This document shows, piece after piece, positions 1 to 9,036 of a stretch of 64,000 nt of DNA (the stretch's first letter is position 1; the number at the start of each line of letters is the position of its first letter). The position numbers were made by a program, and so were the translations under genes. Under the pieces are notes generated by a model. The model was not told the origin of the DNA. It was given only the letters and a program-made list of their open reading frames with translations, and made no database searches. The stretch is taken from positions 117,001 to 181,000 of the forward strand of contig JBBADV010000004.1 of NCBI GenBank assembly GCA_041656295.1, given 5' to 3'. Source of the DNA: Kiritimatiellales bacterium (GTDB taxonomy: Bacteria; Verrucomicrobiota; Kiritimatiellia; Kiritimatiellales; Tichowtungiaceae).

Positions 1-1
1 A

Positions 2-1384
2 CAGGAACACGGCTACCGTCCGGCGCTCGAAACATTTATTGACGGCGGAAGTTATAACGGTGCGCACCGGATTCCCGATCAGGCGGTGAAAGACTGGATG
101 GATTTCGTTCAGAAATTTGTCCGCGCCTATGCCGGCAAAGTGAATGAACTGATTCACGCCGCCGGAAAAATTTCGATGTTCTTTTTCGGCGATCACTGGA
201 TCGGCGCCGAGCCGTACCTCGCCGGGTTTCCTGAAACCGGATTCGATTATGTTGTCGGTTCTGTAACCTGCGGCGAAGATTTGCGCCGGATTGCCGACAT
301 TCCCGGCAGCATCAAAAAAGAGATACGCATGCAGCCGTATCTTTTTCCGGACTTGTTTGACGGTCAGCATAACACCGCCGGAACCGCCCGGCAGATGTGG
401 GTTGCGGCGCGGCGTGCACTGCTGCGCAATCCGGTGATCGACCGGATCGGTTACGGCGGATATTTAAGTTTAGCGGCGAAAGATGAAGCGTTTGTTGCGG
501 CAGTGGAATCCATCTGCAACGAGTTCCGCGATATTATTGAAACGGTCGGCGGACAGAAGCCGTACACCGTGGCGCGTGTCGGAATTTTAAATGCGTGGGG
601 CAGATGCCGGTCGTGGATGACCGGTCCGCGCTGGTATGAAAAATTTAACGGGCGCGGACTTTCTGAAGCGCTTTCCGGTCTGCCGTTCGACGTTTCATTT
701 TTGAATTTTGACGATATAAAAACCGGTGCGCTGGATTCAATTGACGTGCTGATTAATGAAGGTCGCGAGGGTTCGGCGTGGAGCGGCGGAAAACTGTGGG
801 CGGATCTGGATGTGCAGGAAAAAATTCGTGCATTTGTAAAATCCGGCGGCGCGCTGCTTGGCGTCAGCGATCCATCGGCACACGCCGGTGCGAACCGTAT
901 TTTCCAATTGGCGGATGTCTTCGGTGTCGATAAAGAATCCGGCGCAACACGGAATTGCGCGCCGGCGAAAACCGTGCCGCCGGAAAACCATTTTTTAAAG
1001 AATCTGCCGGTACCGGCGCTGGAAACCAATGTGTTTCCGGCACAGCCGACGGTGCAGATTCTAGCCGCGCAAAACAATCATGTTTTGCTGGCCGCGCATG
1101 AATACGGCGCCGGCCGCGCAGTGTATCTTTCGCGGATTGATTGTGTTCCGGAACAGGTACAGGCGTTGCGCCGGATTCTGCTGTGGCTCGCCGGCAAGGA
1201 GGATGAGCTGAGCCAATGCAGTTCGGAAAATCCGGCAGTGGATGCGGTATTTTTTCCGGCAGTAAACCAATGGATTGTGGCAAACAACAGTCCGGCGCCG
1301 CAAACGGCGGCGGTGTATAATCCGGCGGGCGAAAAAGAAATTTTTAAATTACAGCCGTATGAGCTGCAGAAAGGTGCACGATGA
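2..1384 (+). CDS. GH112 beta-galactoside phosphorylase (5' end outside window)
   Basis: The reading frame is open from base 2, so the gene begins before the window; a GTG at 86 is internal. The visible part resembles the middle and C-terminal parts of GH112 phosphorylases, which cleave beta-galactosyl-HexNAc (lacto-/galacto-N-biose) or beta-galactosyl-rhamnose with phosphate to give galactose 1-phosphate. Seen: FIDGGSYNGAHRIP, whose Asp (codon at 41-43) matches the family's general acid; FFGDHWIGAEPY; DRIGYGGYLSLAAK; CNEFRDI; and a Rossmann-like C-terminal part. Any signal peptide is out of view; the family is normally cytoplasmic. The stop overlaps the next ATG by 4 bp (ATGA), so it is translationally coupled to the sulfatase. 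GalNAc versus rhamnose specificity cannot be decided here. Confidence 0.85.
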   Translation, partial: QEHGYRPALETFIDGGSYNGAHRIPDQAVKDWMDFVQKFVRAYAGKVNELIHAAGKISMFFFGDHWIGAEPYLAGFPETGFDYVVGSVTCGEDLRRIADIPGSIKKEIRMQPYLFPDLFDGQHNTAGTARQMWVAARRALLRNPVIDRIGYGGYLSLAAKDEAFVAAVESICNEFRDIIETVGGQKPYTVARVGILNAWGRCRSWMTGPRWYEKFNGRGLSEALSGLPFDVSFLNFDDIKTGALDSIDVLINEGREGSAWSGGKLWADLDVQEKIRAFVKSGGALLGVSDPSAHAGANRIFQLADVFGVDKESGATRNCAPAKTVPPENHFLKNLPVPALETNVFPAQPTVQILAAQNNHVLLAAHEYGAGRAVYLSRIDCVPEQVQALRRILLWLAGKEDELSQCSSENPAVDAVFFPAVNQWIVANNSPAPQTAAVYNPAGEKEIFKLQPYELQKGAR

Positions 1385-2922
1385 AAAAAATAATTAGAAT
1401 GATAATGGCGCTTTCCGGATTTTCGGTGGCGACTGCCGCCGGCAATGAAAAACCGAATGTGGTTTTTATTCATCTGGACGATCTGGATTTTAATGAAATC
1501 AGCTGCTATCGGGGATCCGGCTTGGTGCTGTCGCCGCACATGGATCAGCTCGCGAAAGACGGCATGAAATTTTTGCGTGGATATGTCACCAGTCCGGTTT
1601 GCGTTCCGAGCCGCTATGCGTTTCTCACCGGAAAATATGCCGGCAAAAATAACCGGCTGGCGCAGGAAATTCCGGCGGATAAACCGGTGAGTCTGGAGAA
1701 TGTTGAACTGCAGGGGAAATCCGGCGTGTTCATCGAAGCGGGCGGCGGAGAAAAAACAATTGCGCATTATTTTAATGAACTGGGCTATGCCACGGCGATG
1801 GTCGGCAAATATCATAACGACCGCATTTCGCTGCAGCGCCCGTATCTGAATTTCGGCAGCGATGCGCGTGATCCGGCGGCACTGAAAAAACTGAAAGAGC
1901 ATTATGCGGAAACTGTCGCGCGTGTAAAAGCGCAGACCGGTTTTGATGTGGTTGACCGCCTTTACTGGGAGAATAAAGAGGCGTTTCCGATTGAAGAAAT
2001 TCAGTTTGATAATTCACCGTGGGTAACGGAAGGAGCGATTCATTTTATTCGTGCGAACAGCAAGCAGCCGTTCTTCCTTTATTATGCCAGTCCGCTGCCG
2101 CACGGCATTGCTTCGTCCGACGGTATGCAGGTGAATCTGCGTAAGCGCGATCCGCGCGCGACGCCCGCCGGTTTTCTGGAAAATGTTCCGGATGTTCAGC
2201 CGCCGCTCGACGATGTGTTTGCGCGGGTGTCCGCTGCCGGAATTAAAAATGAAAATGCGGCGATCATCACCTGGCTCGACGATTCAGTCGGTGCGCTGCT
2301 GCGCACGCTCGAAGAAGAGGGCATTGCGGAACGCACGATAGTGGTTCTGCTCAGCGATCATCAGAGCGCCGGAAAACGGATGCTGTATGAAGCCGGCGTG
2401 AATGTTCCGATGATTGTGAAATGGCCGGGGGTGGTGAGCGCCGGAACAGTTTGTGGCCGGCTGGCGGCGTCGATCGACTGGCTGCCGACGCTGGTTGAAG
2501 CAGTGGGCGGAATTGTAAATCCCGGCGCGGTTGACGGTGTGAGTTTACTGCCGCTGCTGAAAGGCAGCTCGTCGCCGGTACGCGAAAGTATTTTTCTTGA
2601 ATTCGGTTTTGCCAAAGGTGTGGTGACGGAGAAGTGGAAATATATTGCACTGCGTTATCCGCCGGAACTTCAACCGCTGCTGGAAGCGGATAAAGTGATC
2701 TGGGACGGATCGACGCGCGGTTCGCCGCAATGGTTCCGCCGGAAATTTCCGGCGTACTCCGACTGCGATCAGCTGTTTAATTTAAATGATGATCCGGCGG
2801 AACAGAAAAATCTTGCCGCCGATCCGGCATTTGTGCCGGTGCTGCAGGAAATGCAAACGCTGCTGAAACAATACGCCGCCGGACTGCCGCATGTGTTCGG
2901 CGAATTTAAAACCGGCAAATAA
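1381..2922 (+). CDS. Exported type I sulfatase
   Basis: A 513-residue formylglycine-dependent sulfatase that would remove sulfate esters from a carbohydrate outside the cytoplasm. A basic, hydrophobic signal peptide occupies about residues 1-20 (cleavage near ATAAG). The first metal-binding strand is NVVFIHLDDLD, and the catalytic motif is CVPSR with Cys74, the residue converted to formylglycine. The later VVLLSDHQSAG stretch carries the second Asp/His metal ligands. Length is normal for the family. It overlaps the upstream phosphorylase by 4 bp and lies 3 bp before the next sulfatase, so it is in the same transcript. No sulfatase-maturing enzyme is in the window, so that must be encoded elsewhere. 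Substrate is not predictable. Confidence 0.93.
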   Translation: MKKIIRMIMALSGFSVATAAGNEKPNVVFIHLDDLDFNEISCYRGSGLVLSPHMDQLAKDGMKFLRGYVTSPVCVPSRYAFLTGKYAGKNNRLAQEIPADKPVSLENVELQGKSGVFIEAGGGEKTIAHYFNELGYATAMVGKYHNDRISLQRPYLNFGSDARDPAALKKLKEHYAETVARVKAQTGFDVVDRLYWENKEAFPIEEIQFDNSPWVTEGAIHFIRANSKQPFFLYYASPLPHGIASSDGMQVNLRKRDPRATPAGFLENVPDVQPPLDDVFARVSAAGIKNENAAIITWLDDSVGALLRTLEEEGIAERTIVVLLSDHQSAGKRMLYEAGVNVPMIVKWPGVVSAGTVCGRLAASIDWLPTLVEAVGGIVNPGAVDGVSLLPLLKGSSSPVRESIFLEFGFAKGVVTEKWKYIALRYPPELQPLLEADKVIWDGSTRGSPQWFRRKFPAYSDCDQLFNLNDDPAEQKNLAADPAFVPVLQEMQTLLKQYAAGLPHVFGEFKTGK

Positions 2923-2925
2923 ATT

Positions 2926-4491
2926 ATGAAAAAATCGCTCATCACATCAACACTTGCGCTCGCCGGAGGACTGCTCGGTGCGGCGGAAAACAGCCGGCCG
3001 AATTTTGTGTTTGTGCTGCTGGACGATGTCGGTCCCGGCTGGATTCCGCCGTATGCAAAACGGCTGACGCCGGAAAACATAGAGCCTGAAATTGTCGAAC
3101 TGTACCGGCAGTGGAAAGGCAAAGCCGCCGGAGTTGATCTGGAACGGCATATTTTAACGGCGCAAGAGGCGATGCCGGCGCTCGCAGCACTGGCGGATAA
3201 CGGCGTGGTGTTTGACCGCGCGTTTGCAACGGCGTCTATCTGCGGACCGTCACGTGCCGGACTTTTAACCGGAACGTTTCAACAGCGCTGGCGCATCTAT
3301 GATAACGCGGATATTGAACAGACCGGTCTGTTGAAAACCTTTCCGTGTCTGACGCAGCCGCTCAAACAGGCGGGTTATGAATGCGGGGTGGTCGGCAAAT
3401 GGCACATCGCGCGGAATGATCCTGCCGCCGCCGGTACGCCGGGCTTTAAATCGTCGGCGATTGCCGGTGATCATCCGCTCGATCAAGGCTTCACCTATTA
3501 TTTCGGTTACAACTCTTATGCAACCACCTATTACGAATCCGCCGATCTTTGGGAAAACCGCAGTGCCGTTCCGAAACGCCCCGCCGGCGAATTTCTGACG
3601 GATCTGTTTAATGAAAAAGCACTGGCATTCGCTGGCAACGCTGTAAAAAACAGCAAACCGTTCGTGTTATATTACAGTCCAATGTCGAACCACGGACCGC
3701 TTGATCCGCCGCCGGATCATTATACCGACCACTTTAATTCCGGCATTCGTTTTACCGATCAGTTCGCCGGGCACCTGCGTGCTGTGGATGATTTTCTGAA
3801 AAAAATCGGCGATCTGCTGAAACAGAATGGACAGTTCGATAATACACTGTTTGTTTTTTCAACGGACAACGGTCAGCCGATCAATATGCCGCCGTACAAC
3901 GCGCCGTTCAAAGGCGGCAAAGGCACCGGCTGGATCGGCGGACTGCGCGTGCCGCTCATCATTTCCGGCGCCAGCGTCACCCGGCGCGGAACCACCGCCG
4001 GCGTCGTTTCACTCATCGATATTTTTCCGACGTTTATGGATGCCGTCGGAATTGCTCTGCCGGAAAATATTGACGGGAAATCGCTGCGTCCGTTTTTAGC
4101 GGAGCAGGCCGAGTCAACACCGCGCGCAATTCTGCCGGCGGCAGGCCTGCACTCCACGCGCTGGTCGTACGGCTATGAACTTGGCGAACGGAACCGGCAG
4201 GACTCGACGCGCTGTCCGCTGTTCGGCGCATTAATTACAACGGACGATGTTTTGCTGGTTCGCACTGCAACGGTGCCCGGGTTATATAAAAAATTCCCCG
4301 CCGGAATTCCGGCGCAGGAAGAGCTGTTTGGATTCACTGCCGATCCGATGCTGTTGAAAAATGTGACAGAGGAATTTCCGGAAAAAACATGGCGGATGAG
4401 AAGTGAATTGCATGCGTGGCTTGAAACGGTATCCCCGCCGGCGCTGAATCATGAAGCCCGCTTTGAAGAACTGCTCGATTTGACAAAATAA
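2926..4491 (+). CDS. Exported type I sulfatase
   Basis: A 521-residue sulfatase. The signal peptide is about residues 1-20 (hydrophobic, ending GAAEN). Seen: NFVFVLLDDVG with the first metal ligands; CGPSR with formylglycine Cys106; GVVGKWHIA with the conserved Lys and His; and VFSTDNGQP with the Asp/Asn pair. An insertion of about 35 residues between the first strand and the active-site Cys (residues 42-80) places the motif later than in neighbouring sulfatases and may shape the substrate pocket. It starts 3 bp after the preceding sulfatase stop. It diverges clearly from that sulfatase, so this is not a simple tandem duplicate. Confidence 0.92.
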   Translation: MKKSLITSTLALAGGLLGAAENSRPNFVFVLLDDVGPGWIPPYAKRLTPENIEPEIVELYRQWKGKAAGVDLERHILTAQEAMPALAALADNGVVFDRAFATASICGPSRAGLLTGTFQQRWRIYDNADIEQTGLLKTFPCLTQPLKQAGYECGVVGKWHIARNDPAAAGTPGFKSSAIAGDHPLDQGFTYYFGYNSYATTYYESADLWENRSAVPKRPAGEFLTDLFNEKALAFAGNAVKNSKPFVLYYSPMSNHGPLDPPPDHYTDHFNSGIRFTDQFAGHLRAVDDFLKKIGDLLKQNGQFDNTLFVFSTDNGQPINMPPYNAPFKGGKGTGWIGGLRVPLIISGASVTRRGTTAGVVSLIDIFPTFMDAVGIALPENIDGKSLRPFLAEQAESTPRAILPAAGLHSTRWSYGYELGERNRQDSTRCPLFGALITTDDVLLVRTATVPGLYKKFPAGIPAQEELFGFTADPMLLKNVTEEFPEKTWRMRSELHAWLETVSPPALNHEARFEELLDLTK

Positions 4492-4507
4492 AGAATGGAG
4501 GAACCCA

Positions 4508-7318
4508 GTGAATCAGAAAAAAATTATTATTACATATATGCTCAGCCTGTTAACTTTTTTGAACGGAGCGTTTGGGCAGTATCCCGCTCCGTTTGTGTCG
4601 CAGGCGTTGCAAAAAAACAGCCGGCCGGTGCTGGAAGAGGTTGTTCCCGGAACCATCTGGATTGATGCGGAGGATTTTTCAGATTACGGCGGCTGGTATC
4701 ACGATACGCAGTTTATTCACCTGATGGGTTCAGGATATCTTCTCGCCGGCGGAACCGGCACGCCGGTTAAAGATGCGGTTACAACAATCTCAGTGAAAAA
4801 ACCGGGATCGTATACATTATGGGTGCGCTCAAGAAACTGGGATGCCGGGTTCGCGCCCGGAACATTCAAGGTTCAGGTCGGAGAAAAAATCAGCGGACTT
4901 CTGGGCAATGATCCCGGTGAAGAATGGGTGTGGCAGAACGGCGGGTCGTATGATTTAACGGCAGGCGAAACCGGACTCCGCCTGATGGATCAGACCGGAT
5001 ATTACGGCCGCTGCGACGCGCTGGTTCTGACGCTGGATCCGGCATTTGTTCCGCCGCCGTTTGAAGCGCTGGCGGATGCGCGCGCGAAATATACAGGGTT
5101 GGATTTGCAACCGGAAATTTTTGACGGATTTGATGTGATCGTTATCGGCGGCGGACCCGCCGGAACGTCGGCCGCGATTGCGGCGGCACGGCACGGCGCC
5201 AGAACTGCGCTGATTCAGGACCGTCCCGTACTGGGAGGAAACAGCGGTTACGAATTTGCAGTCCGTATGAACGGCGCCGGTTCCAAAAACGCGCACATGC
5301 GTGAAGGCGGAATTATTAATGAGGCCGTAATGATGCACGCCATCAGCACAAGCGGCGGATTCAGCCCGGCGTTTCAGCAGCTTGCGGATGCCGAAACGAA
5401 TCTGACCGTGTTTTTAAATATGCGGGTGGATGGTGTATTGATGACATCCGATGAAGTCATTAAAGGCGTGAAAGCGGTACATACGCTGGACGGACGTCGC
5501 TTTGAATTTTATGGAGCGCTGTTTATTGATTGTACGGGTGACGGCTGGGTCGGATATTATGCCAGCGCTGATTTCCGGCTGGGACGTGAAGCCAGATCAG
5601 AATTTAATGAAGCTGTTGCGCCGGAACTGGCGGATAATATCACCATGAGCGCCTGTCTGAACAGTGAAGGCGGGCCGCTGTTAAGAAATACAGGATCGCC
5701 GGTTCAATTCACGCCGAAACCGTGGGCAGCACAGCTTCCGAAAGGTTTTTCCCGTCCTATTGCCGGGCTGGGAATGCGCTACTGGTGGATCGAATATCCC
5801 GGCGATACTGATGATCTCTGGCAGGCGGAAGAGGCGCGCGATTATCTGATTCGAATTTCTTTCGGCTATGTGGATTTTTTAAAAAACCGGTGGCCGGAAA
5901 AATTAAAGGCGGAGAAATATGATGTAGATAATGTCGGCGTGTTTTTAGGCCGGCGCGAATCACGCCGCCTGGAGGGAGACTATGTATTAAATCTTAATGA
6001 TGTTCTGGGCGCGCGCTGGTTTGAAGATTCAATTACGCATTACGGCTGGTATGTGGATGTGCACCATCCGTTAGGAATTTTTTCCACCGAGGGACCTTTT
6101 GAGTGCAATTACAGAGTGCCGATGGGCGGCGGAATTCCGTTCAGGTGTTTGTATTCAAAAAATATTACAAATCTCTTAATGGCCGGACGATGCATTAGCG
6201 TGTCGCATTATGCGCTGGGAACCACACGGATTATGATGACCTGCGCAACGACCGGCCAGGCCGCCGGAACGGCGGCGGCGATGGCTGCCGGACGCGGAAT
6301 CACTCCGCGGGATGTCGGCCGCGATCATATCCATGAGCTGCAGCAGCGTCTGCTGCGTGATGATCAATATATTCCGGCGCTTAAAAATGAAGATCCGGCG
6401 GATCTGGCGCGCAACGCGGTTTGCACCGCATCCAGCGTACAGGATGTGTGGGAAATTGATGCGGATTATTACCGGCGTCCGGGAACGCTGCAGAAAGGCG
6501 TAAAAACACTGCCGCTGTGCGCGCGGTGGGTGATGTGTCCGGTGGGAAAACAGCAGAAGATCGGTACGCTGAATTTCTATGTTGAAAACACGCAGAAAAC
6601 AGACTGCGAAGTTTTTCTTAATATTCATGCATCGCTGCAGTTCCGCGATTTTAAAAATATAAAGGCGGCGGTAAAAATCCCGGTTACAATTCCGGCGAAT
6701 TTCAGCGGAATATTGCCGGTGGAAGTGAATCAGAACATCGCCGGAAAATTTCTGGTCATGCGGTTTTCAGAAAAATCGGGTTCGGCCGCGAAGGTCTACT
6801 GGCTGCAAAGCCAGTCAAATCCGCCGCAGATGTGTTCGTTTTTCTCATACAAAGGCGAAGAAGTGTATGAGGACAAAACACTTCCGGCATTCTTTGCGCA
6901 ACCGGCGCTGCAATGGGATTATGACTTTTCGGCGGAAAATGTGATTAACGGACTGACCCGCTGTCTGCCGGACGGCTCGGTAAATATGTGGTCGTCGGAT
7001 CCGGCTCAGCCGCTGCCGCAGTGGGTTCAGCTGGCTTGGGAAAAACCGCAGGAAATCAAAGAAGTGCGTCTGATATTTGATACAAACCTTGACCGCTGGC
7101 AGTACGTCGATAATCCAGGAATTCCTGAGCGCGTCAGCGATTATGAACTTCAGGCGTGGATTAATCATTCGTGGCAGACGATTGCTGCGGAGCGCGGAAA
7201 TATTCAGCGTTTGCGCATTCATCAGCTTGATCCGGTAACAACCGATCGCCTTCGCGTGCTGGTTACGAAAACCGGCGGCGATGCGTCCGCGCGTATTTTT
7301 GAAATCCGGGCATATTAA
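4508..7318 (+). CDS. Exported FAD-dependent oxidoreductase with flanking binding-like domains
   Basis: A 936-residue multidomain protein. The start is a GTG at 4508, chosen because a GGAGG-type ribosome site lies just upstream (4497-4502). Residues 1-24 are a signal peptide. Residues about 45-180 look like a beta-sandwich (WIDAEDFSDYGGWYHD, later SYTLWVRSRNWD), as in DUF5077/CBM-like modules. The FAD-oxidored domain begins near residue 210 with VIVIGGGPAGTSAA, followed by GGNSGYE and LFIDCTGDGW. The C-terminal part (about 770-936) resembles a discoidin/F5-8C sandwich. FAD_oxidored proteins often accompany sulfatases in PVC genomes, but their reaction on polysaccharides is not established. It lies between sulfatase genes on the same strand. 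Confidence 0.85.
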   Translation: MNQKKIIITYMLSLLTFLNGAFGQYPAPFVSQALQKNSRPVLEEVVPGTIWIDAEDFSDYGGWYHDTQFIHLMGSGYLLAGGTGTPVKDAVTTISVKKPGSYTLWVRSRNWDAGFAPGTFKVQVGEKISGLLGNDPGEEWVWQNGGSYDLTAGETGLRLMDQTGYYGRCDALVLTLDPAFVPPPFEALADARAKYTGLDLQPEIFDGFDVIVIGGGPAGTSAAIAAARHGARTALIQDRPVLGGNSGYEFAVRMNGAGSKNAHMREGGIINEAVMMHAISTSGGFSPAFQQLADAETNLTVFLNMRVDGVLMTSDEVIKGVKAVHTLDGRRFEFYGALFIDCTGDGWVGYYASADFRLGREARSEFNEAVAPELADNITMSACLNSEGGPLLRNTGSPVQFTPKPWAAQLPKGFSRPIAGLGMRYWWIEYPGDTDDLWQAEEARDYLIRISFGYVDFLKNRWPEKLKAEKYDVDNVGVFLGRRESRRLEGDYVLNLNDVLGARWFEDSITHYGWYVDVHHPLGIFSTEGPFECNYRVPMGGGIPFRCLYSKNITNLLMAGRCISVSHYALGTTRIMMTCATTGQAAGTAAAMAAGRGITPRDVGRDHIHELQQRLLRDDQYIPALKNEDPADLARNAVCTASSVQDVWEIDADYYRRPGTLQKGVKTLPLCARWVMCPVGKQQKIGTLNFYVENTQKTDCEVFLNIHASLQFRDFKNIKAAVKIPVTIPANFSGILPVEVNQNIAGKFLVMRFSEKSGSAAKVYWLQSQSNPPQMCSFFSYKGEEVYEDKTLPAFFAQPALQWDYDFSAENVINGLTRCLPDGSVNMWSSDPAQPLPQWVQLAWEKPQEIKEVRLIFDTNLDRWQYVDNPGIPERVSDYELQAWINHSWQTIAAERGNIQRLRIHQLDPVTTDRLRVLVTKTGGDASARIFEIRAY

Positions 7319-7335
7319 TTTGCAGGAGAAAAATT

Positions 7336-8688
7336 ATGATCAACAAAAATCTGCTGACCGCCGGAATTGCGTTTTCTTTTTCCGGAACAATTCATGCGGA
7401 AAAAATTTCGGTGCCGAATATTGTAATTATTCTGACGGACGATCAGGGCTATGCCGATACCGGTTTTCAAGGCAGCAGCGATATTAAAACACCCTTTCTG
7501 GACGGTATGGCGAAAGAAGGCGTGCGCTTTACGGAAGCGTATGTGACATACCCGGTTTGCGGCCCGAGCCGCGCCGGTTTAATGACCGGACGGATTCCGC
7601 AGCGGTTCGGATTTGAACGCAATCCGGCGTATGACCGGACCGATCCGACGATCGGCCTGCCGTTGAGCGAAAACACGCTGGGCGATTTGATGAAGTCTGC
7701 CGGATATCGTACCGGCGCGGTCGGTAAATGGCATCTTGGCGATCATCCGCAGTTTCATCCAAACCGGCGCGGGTTTGATTATTTTTACGGATTCACCGGC
7801 GGTGGACACCGTTATTTTCCGGCGGAATATGCAGCGCTGCGGAAGAATTCCGGCAGTTCCGAGTATTTAACACCGCTGGAACGCAACGGAGAACCGGCGG
7901 AAGAAACCGGATATCTGACGGATATTCTGACGCGTGAAGCGCTGCAGTTTATCCGGGACAGCAAAGATACGCCGTTCTTTTTGTACCTTGCATATAACGC
8001 GCCGCATACTCCGCTGGAAGCGACTGAAAAATATCTGTCGCGGCATCAGGATATTCAGGATAAAAACCGCCGCACGTATGCCGCAATGCTCAGTGCAGTG
8101 GATGACGGTGTCGGCGAAATTCTCAGCCTGCTTGACGAGTTGAATCTTAAACAGAATACCCTGATTTTTTTCCTGTCGGATAACGGCGGTGCATGGAACA
8201 ACGGATCGAACAATCAGCCGTTGCGCGGCGGGAAAAGCAGTTTGTACGACGGCGGTGTGCGGGTTCCGTTTTTGATGAGCTGGCCCGGAGTTCTGCCGGA
8301 AAATAAAGTGTATGAACTGCCGGTTTCGTCGCTGGACATTGCGGCGACAATGGTTGCGGCTGCGGGCGCAGCGCCGTCCGCCGACCGGCCGCTGGACGGT
8401 GTAAATCTGGTTCCGTATGTCGCCGGAAAAAATAATGAACGTCCGCACCGGATGCTGTGGTGGCGCAAGTTTGATCAGGACCGGTATGCCATTCGTTATG
8501 ATGATTTGAAGTTGGTAAAAACCGGACCGGCGGTTCAGTTGATGAATTTATCGAACGATATCGGAGAAAAAATAGATTTAATCAATCAGTATCCGGAAAA
8601 AGTGGACCAGCTTAAAGCACTGTGGGATGAACTGGAAAAGGAAATGATTGAACCGGTATTTCGCGGATTATCCGGTCCGCAGAAATGA
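7336..8688 (+). CDS. Exported type I sulfatase
   Basis: A 450-residue sulfatase with an AGGAG ribosome site at 7323-7327. Signal peptide about residues 1-21 (ending IHAEK). Seen: NIVIILTDDQGYAD metal-binding strand; CGPSR motif with formylglycine Cys75; GAVGKWHLGDHP; and IFFLSDNGGAWNNG followed by LRGGKSSLYDGGVRVP. This set is typical of the arylsulfatase A-like / GalNAc-sulfatase group of S1 sulfatases. Its stop overlaps an ATG but the small EF-hand gene most likely starts further down. Confidence 0.94.
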   Translation: MINKNLLTAGIAFSFSGTIHAEKISVPNIVIILTDDQGYADTGFQGSSDIKTPFLDGMAKEGVRFTEAYVTYPVCGPSRAGLMTGRIPQRFGFERNPAYDRTDPTIGLPLSENTLGDLMKSAGYRTGAVGKWHLGDHPQFHPNRRGFDYFYGFTGGGHRYFPAEYAALRKNSGSSEYLTPLERNGEPAEETGYLTDILTREALQFIRDSKDTPFFLYLAYNAPHTPLEATEKYLSRHQDIQDKNRRTYAAMLSAVDDGVGEILSLLDELNLKQNTLIFFLSDNGGAWNNGSNNQPLRGGKSSLYDGGVRVPFLMSWPGVLPENKVYELPVSSLDIAATMVAAAGAAPSADRPLDGVNLVPYVAGKNNERPHRMLWWRKFDQDRYAIRYDDLKLVKTGPAVQLMNLSNDIGEKIDLINQYPEKVDQLKALWDELEKEMIEPVFRGLSGPQK

Positions 8689-8717
8689 ACACAGCAACAG
8701 AAAGGAGACGGAAGCAG

Positions 8718-8948
8718 ATGAAAAGGTTAGTCGCTATAGCAGGTATCGTTTTATTGGCCGCCGGTTTTGCATCGGCCGATCAAGTTGAAGGAATGACCAA
8801 AGAAGAATATCTCCGGTTTGCCGAAAGACTGGCGCAGAAAAAAGGCTGGAATTTCAGCAAAGAAAAAGCGGAAGCAAAGTTCGAGATGATGGATGCAAAT
8901 AAAGACGGAATTCTGACTAAAGAAGAACAGGCCGTTTATCAAAAGTAG
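8718..8948 (+). CDS. Small exported EF-hand protein
   Basis: A 76-residue protein. I chose the ATG at 8718 rather than the in-frame ATG at 8685 because AAAGGAG (8701-8707) lies upstream and the product then begins with a clean signal peptide (MKRLVAIAGIVLLAAGFASA). The mature part is charged and helical, with one canonical EF-hand loop, DANKDGILTKEE, holding Asp/Asn/Asp/Ile/Glu at calcium positions. It starts 29 bp after the sulfatase stop and is followed by a hairpin, so it is probably the last gene of that transcript. A role as a calcium-binding helper of the exported enzymes is inference; single EF-hand peptides of this type are common in PVC genomes and have no assigned function. Confidence 0.75.
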   Translation: MKRLVAIAGIVLLAAGFASADQVEGMTKEEYLRFAERLAQKKGWNFSKEKAEAKFEMMDANKDGILTKEEQAVYQK

Positions 8949-8984
8949 CATTGCCTGCCGGTTTCTCAAAAATCAGCGGAAATA

Positions 8985-9004
8985 CCCCGTGGTTTACCGC
9001 GGGG
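8985..9004 (+). terminator. Hairpin after the EF-hand gene
   Basis: Arms CCCCGTGG and CCGCGGGG pair over 8 bp (one G-T) around a TTTA loop. Only a short T-rich stretch follows (GTTTAG), so this is a weak intrinsic terminator or an mRNA 3' stabiliser. It sits between the sulfatase/EF-hand pair and the esterase. Confidence 0.6.
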
Positions 9005-9036
9005 AGTTTAGCTGAATTTCAAAAAGAAAAACTGAA

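Noticed and set aside
864..1902. Long minus-strand frames opposite the first genes
   Set aside because: They lie opposite a clear phosphorylase and sulfatase, have arginine/histidine-rich composition and no ribosome sites. They are shadows of a GC-biased third position.
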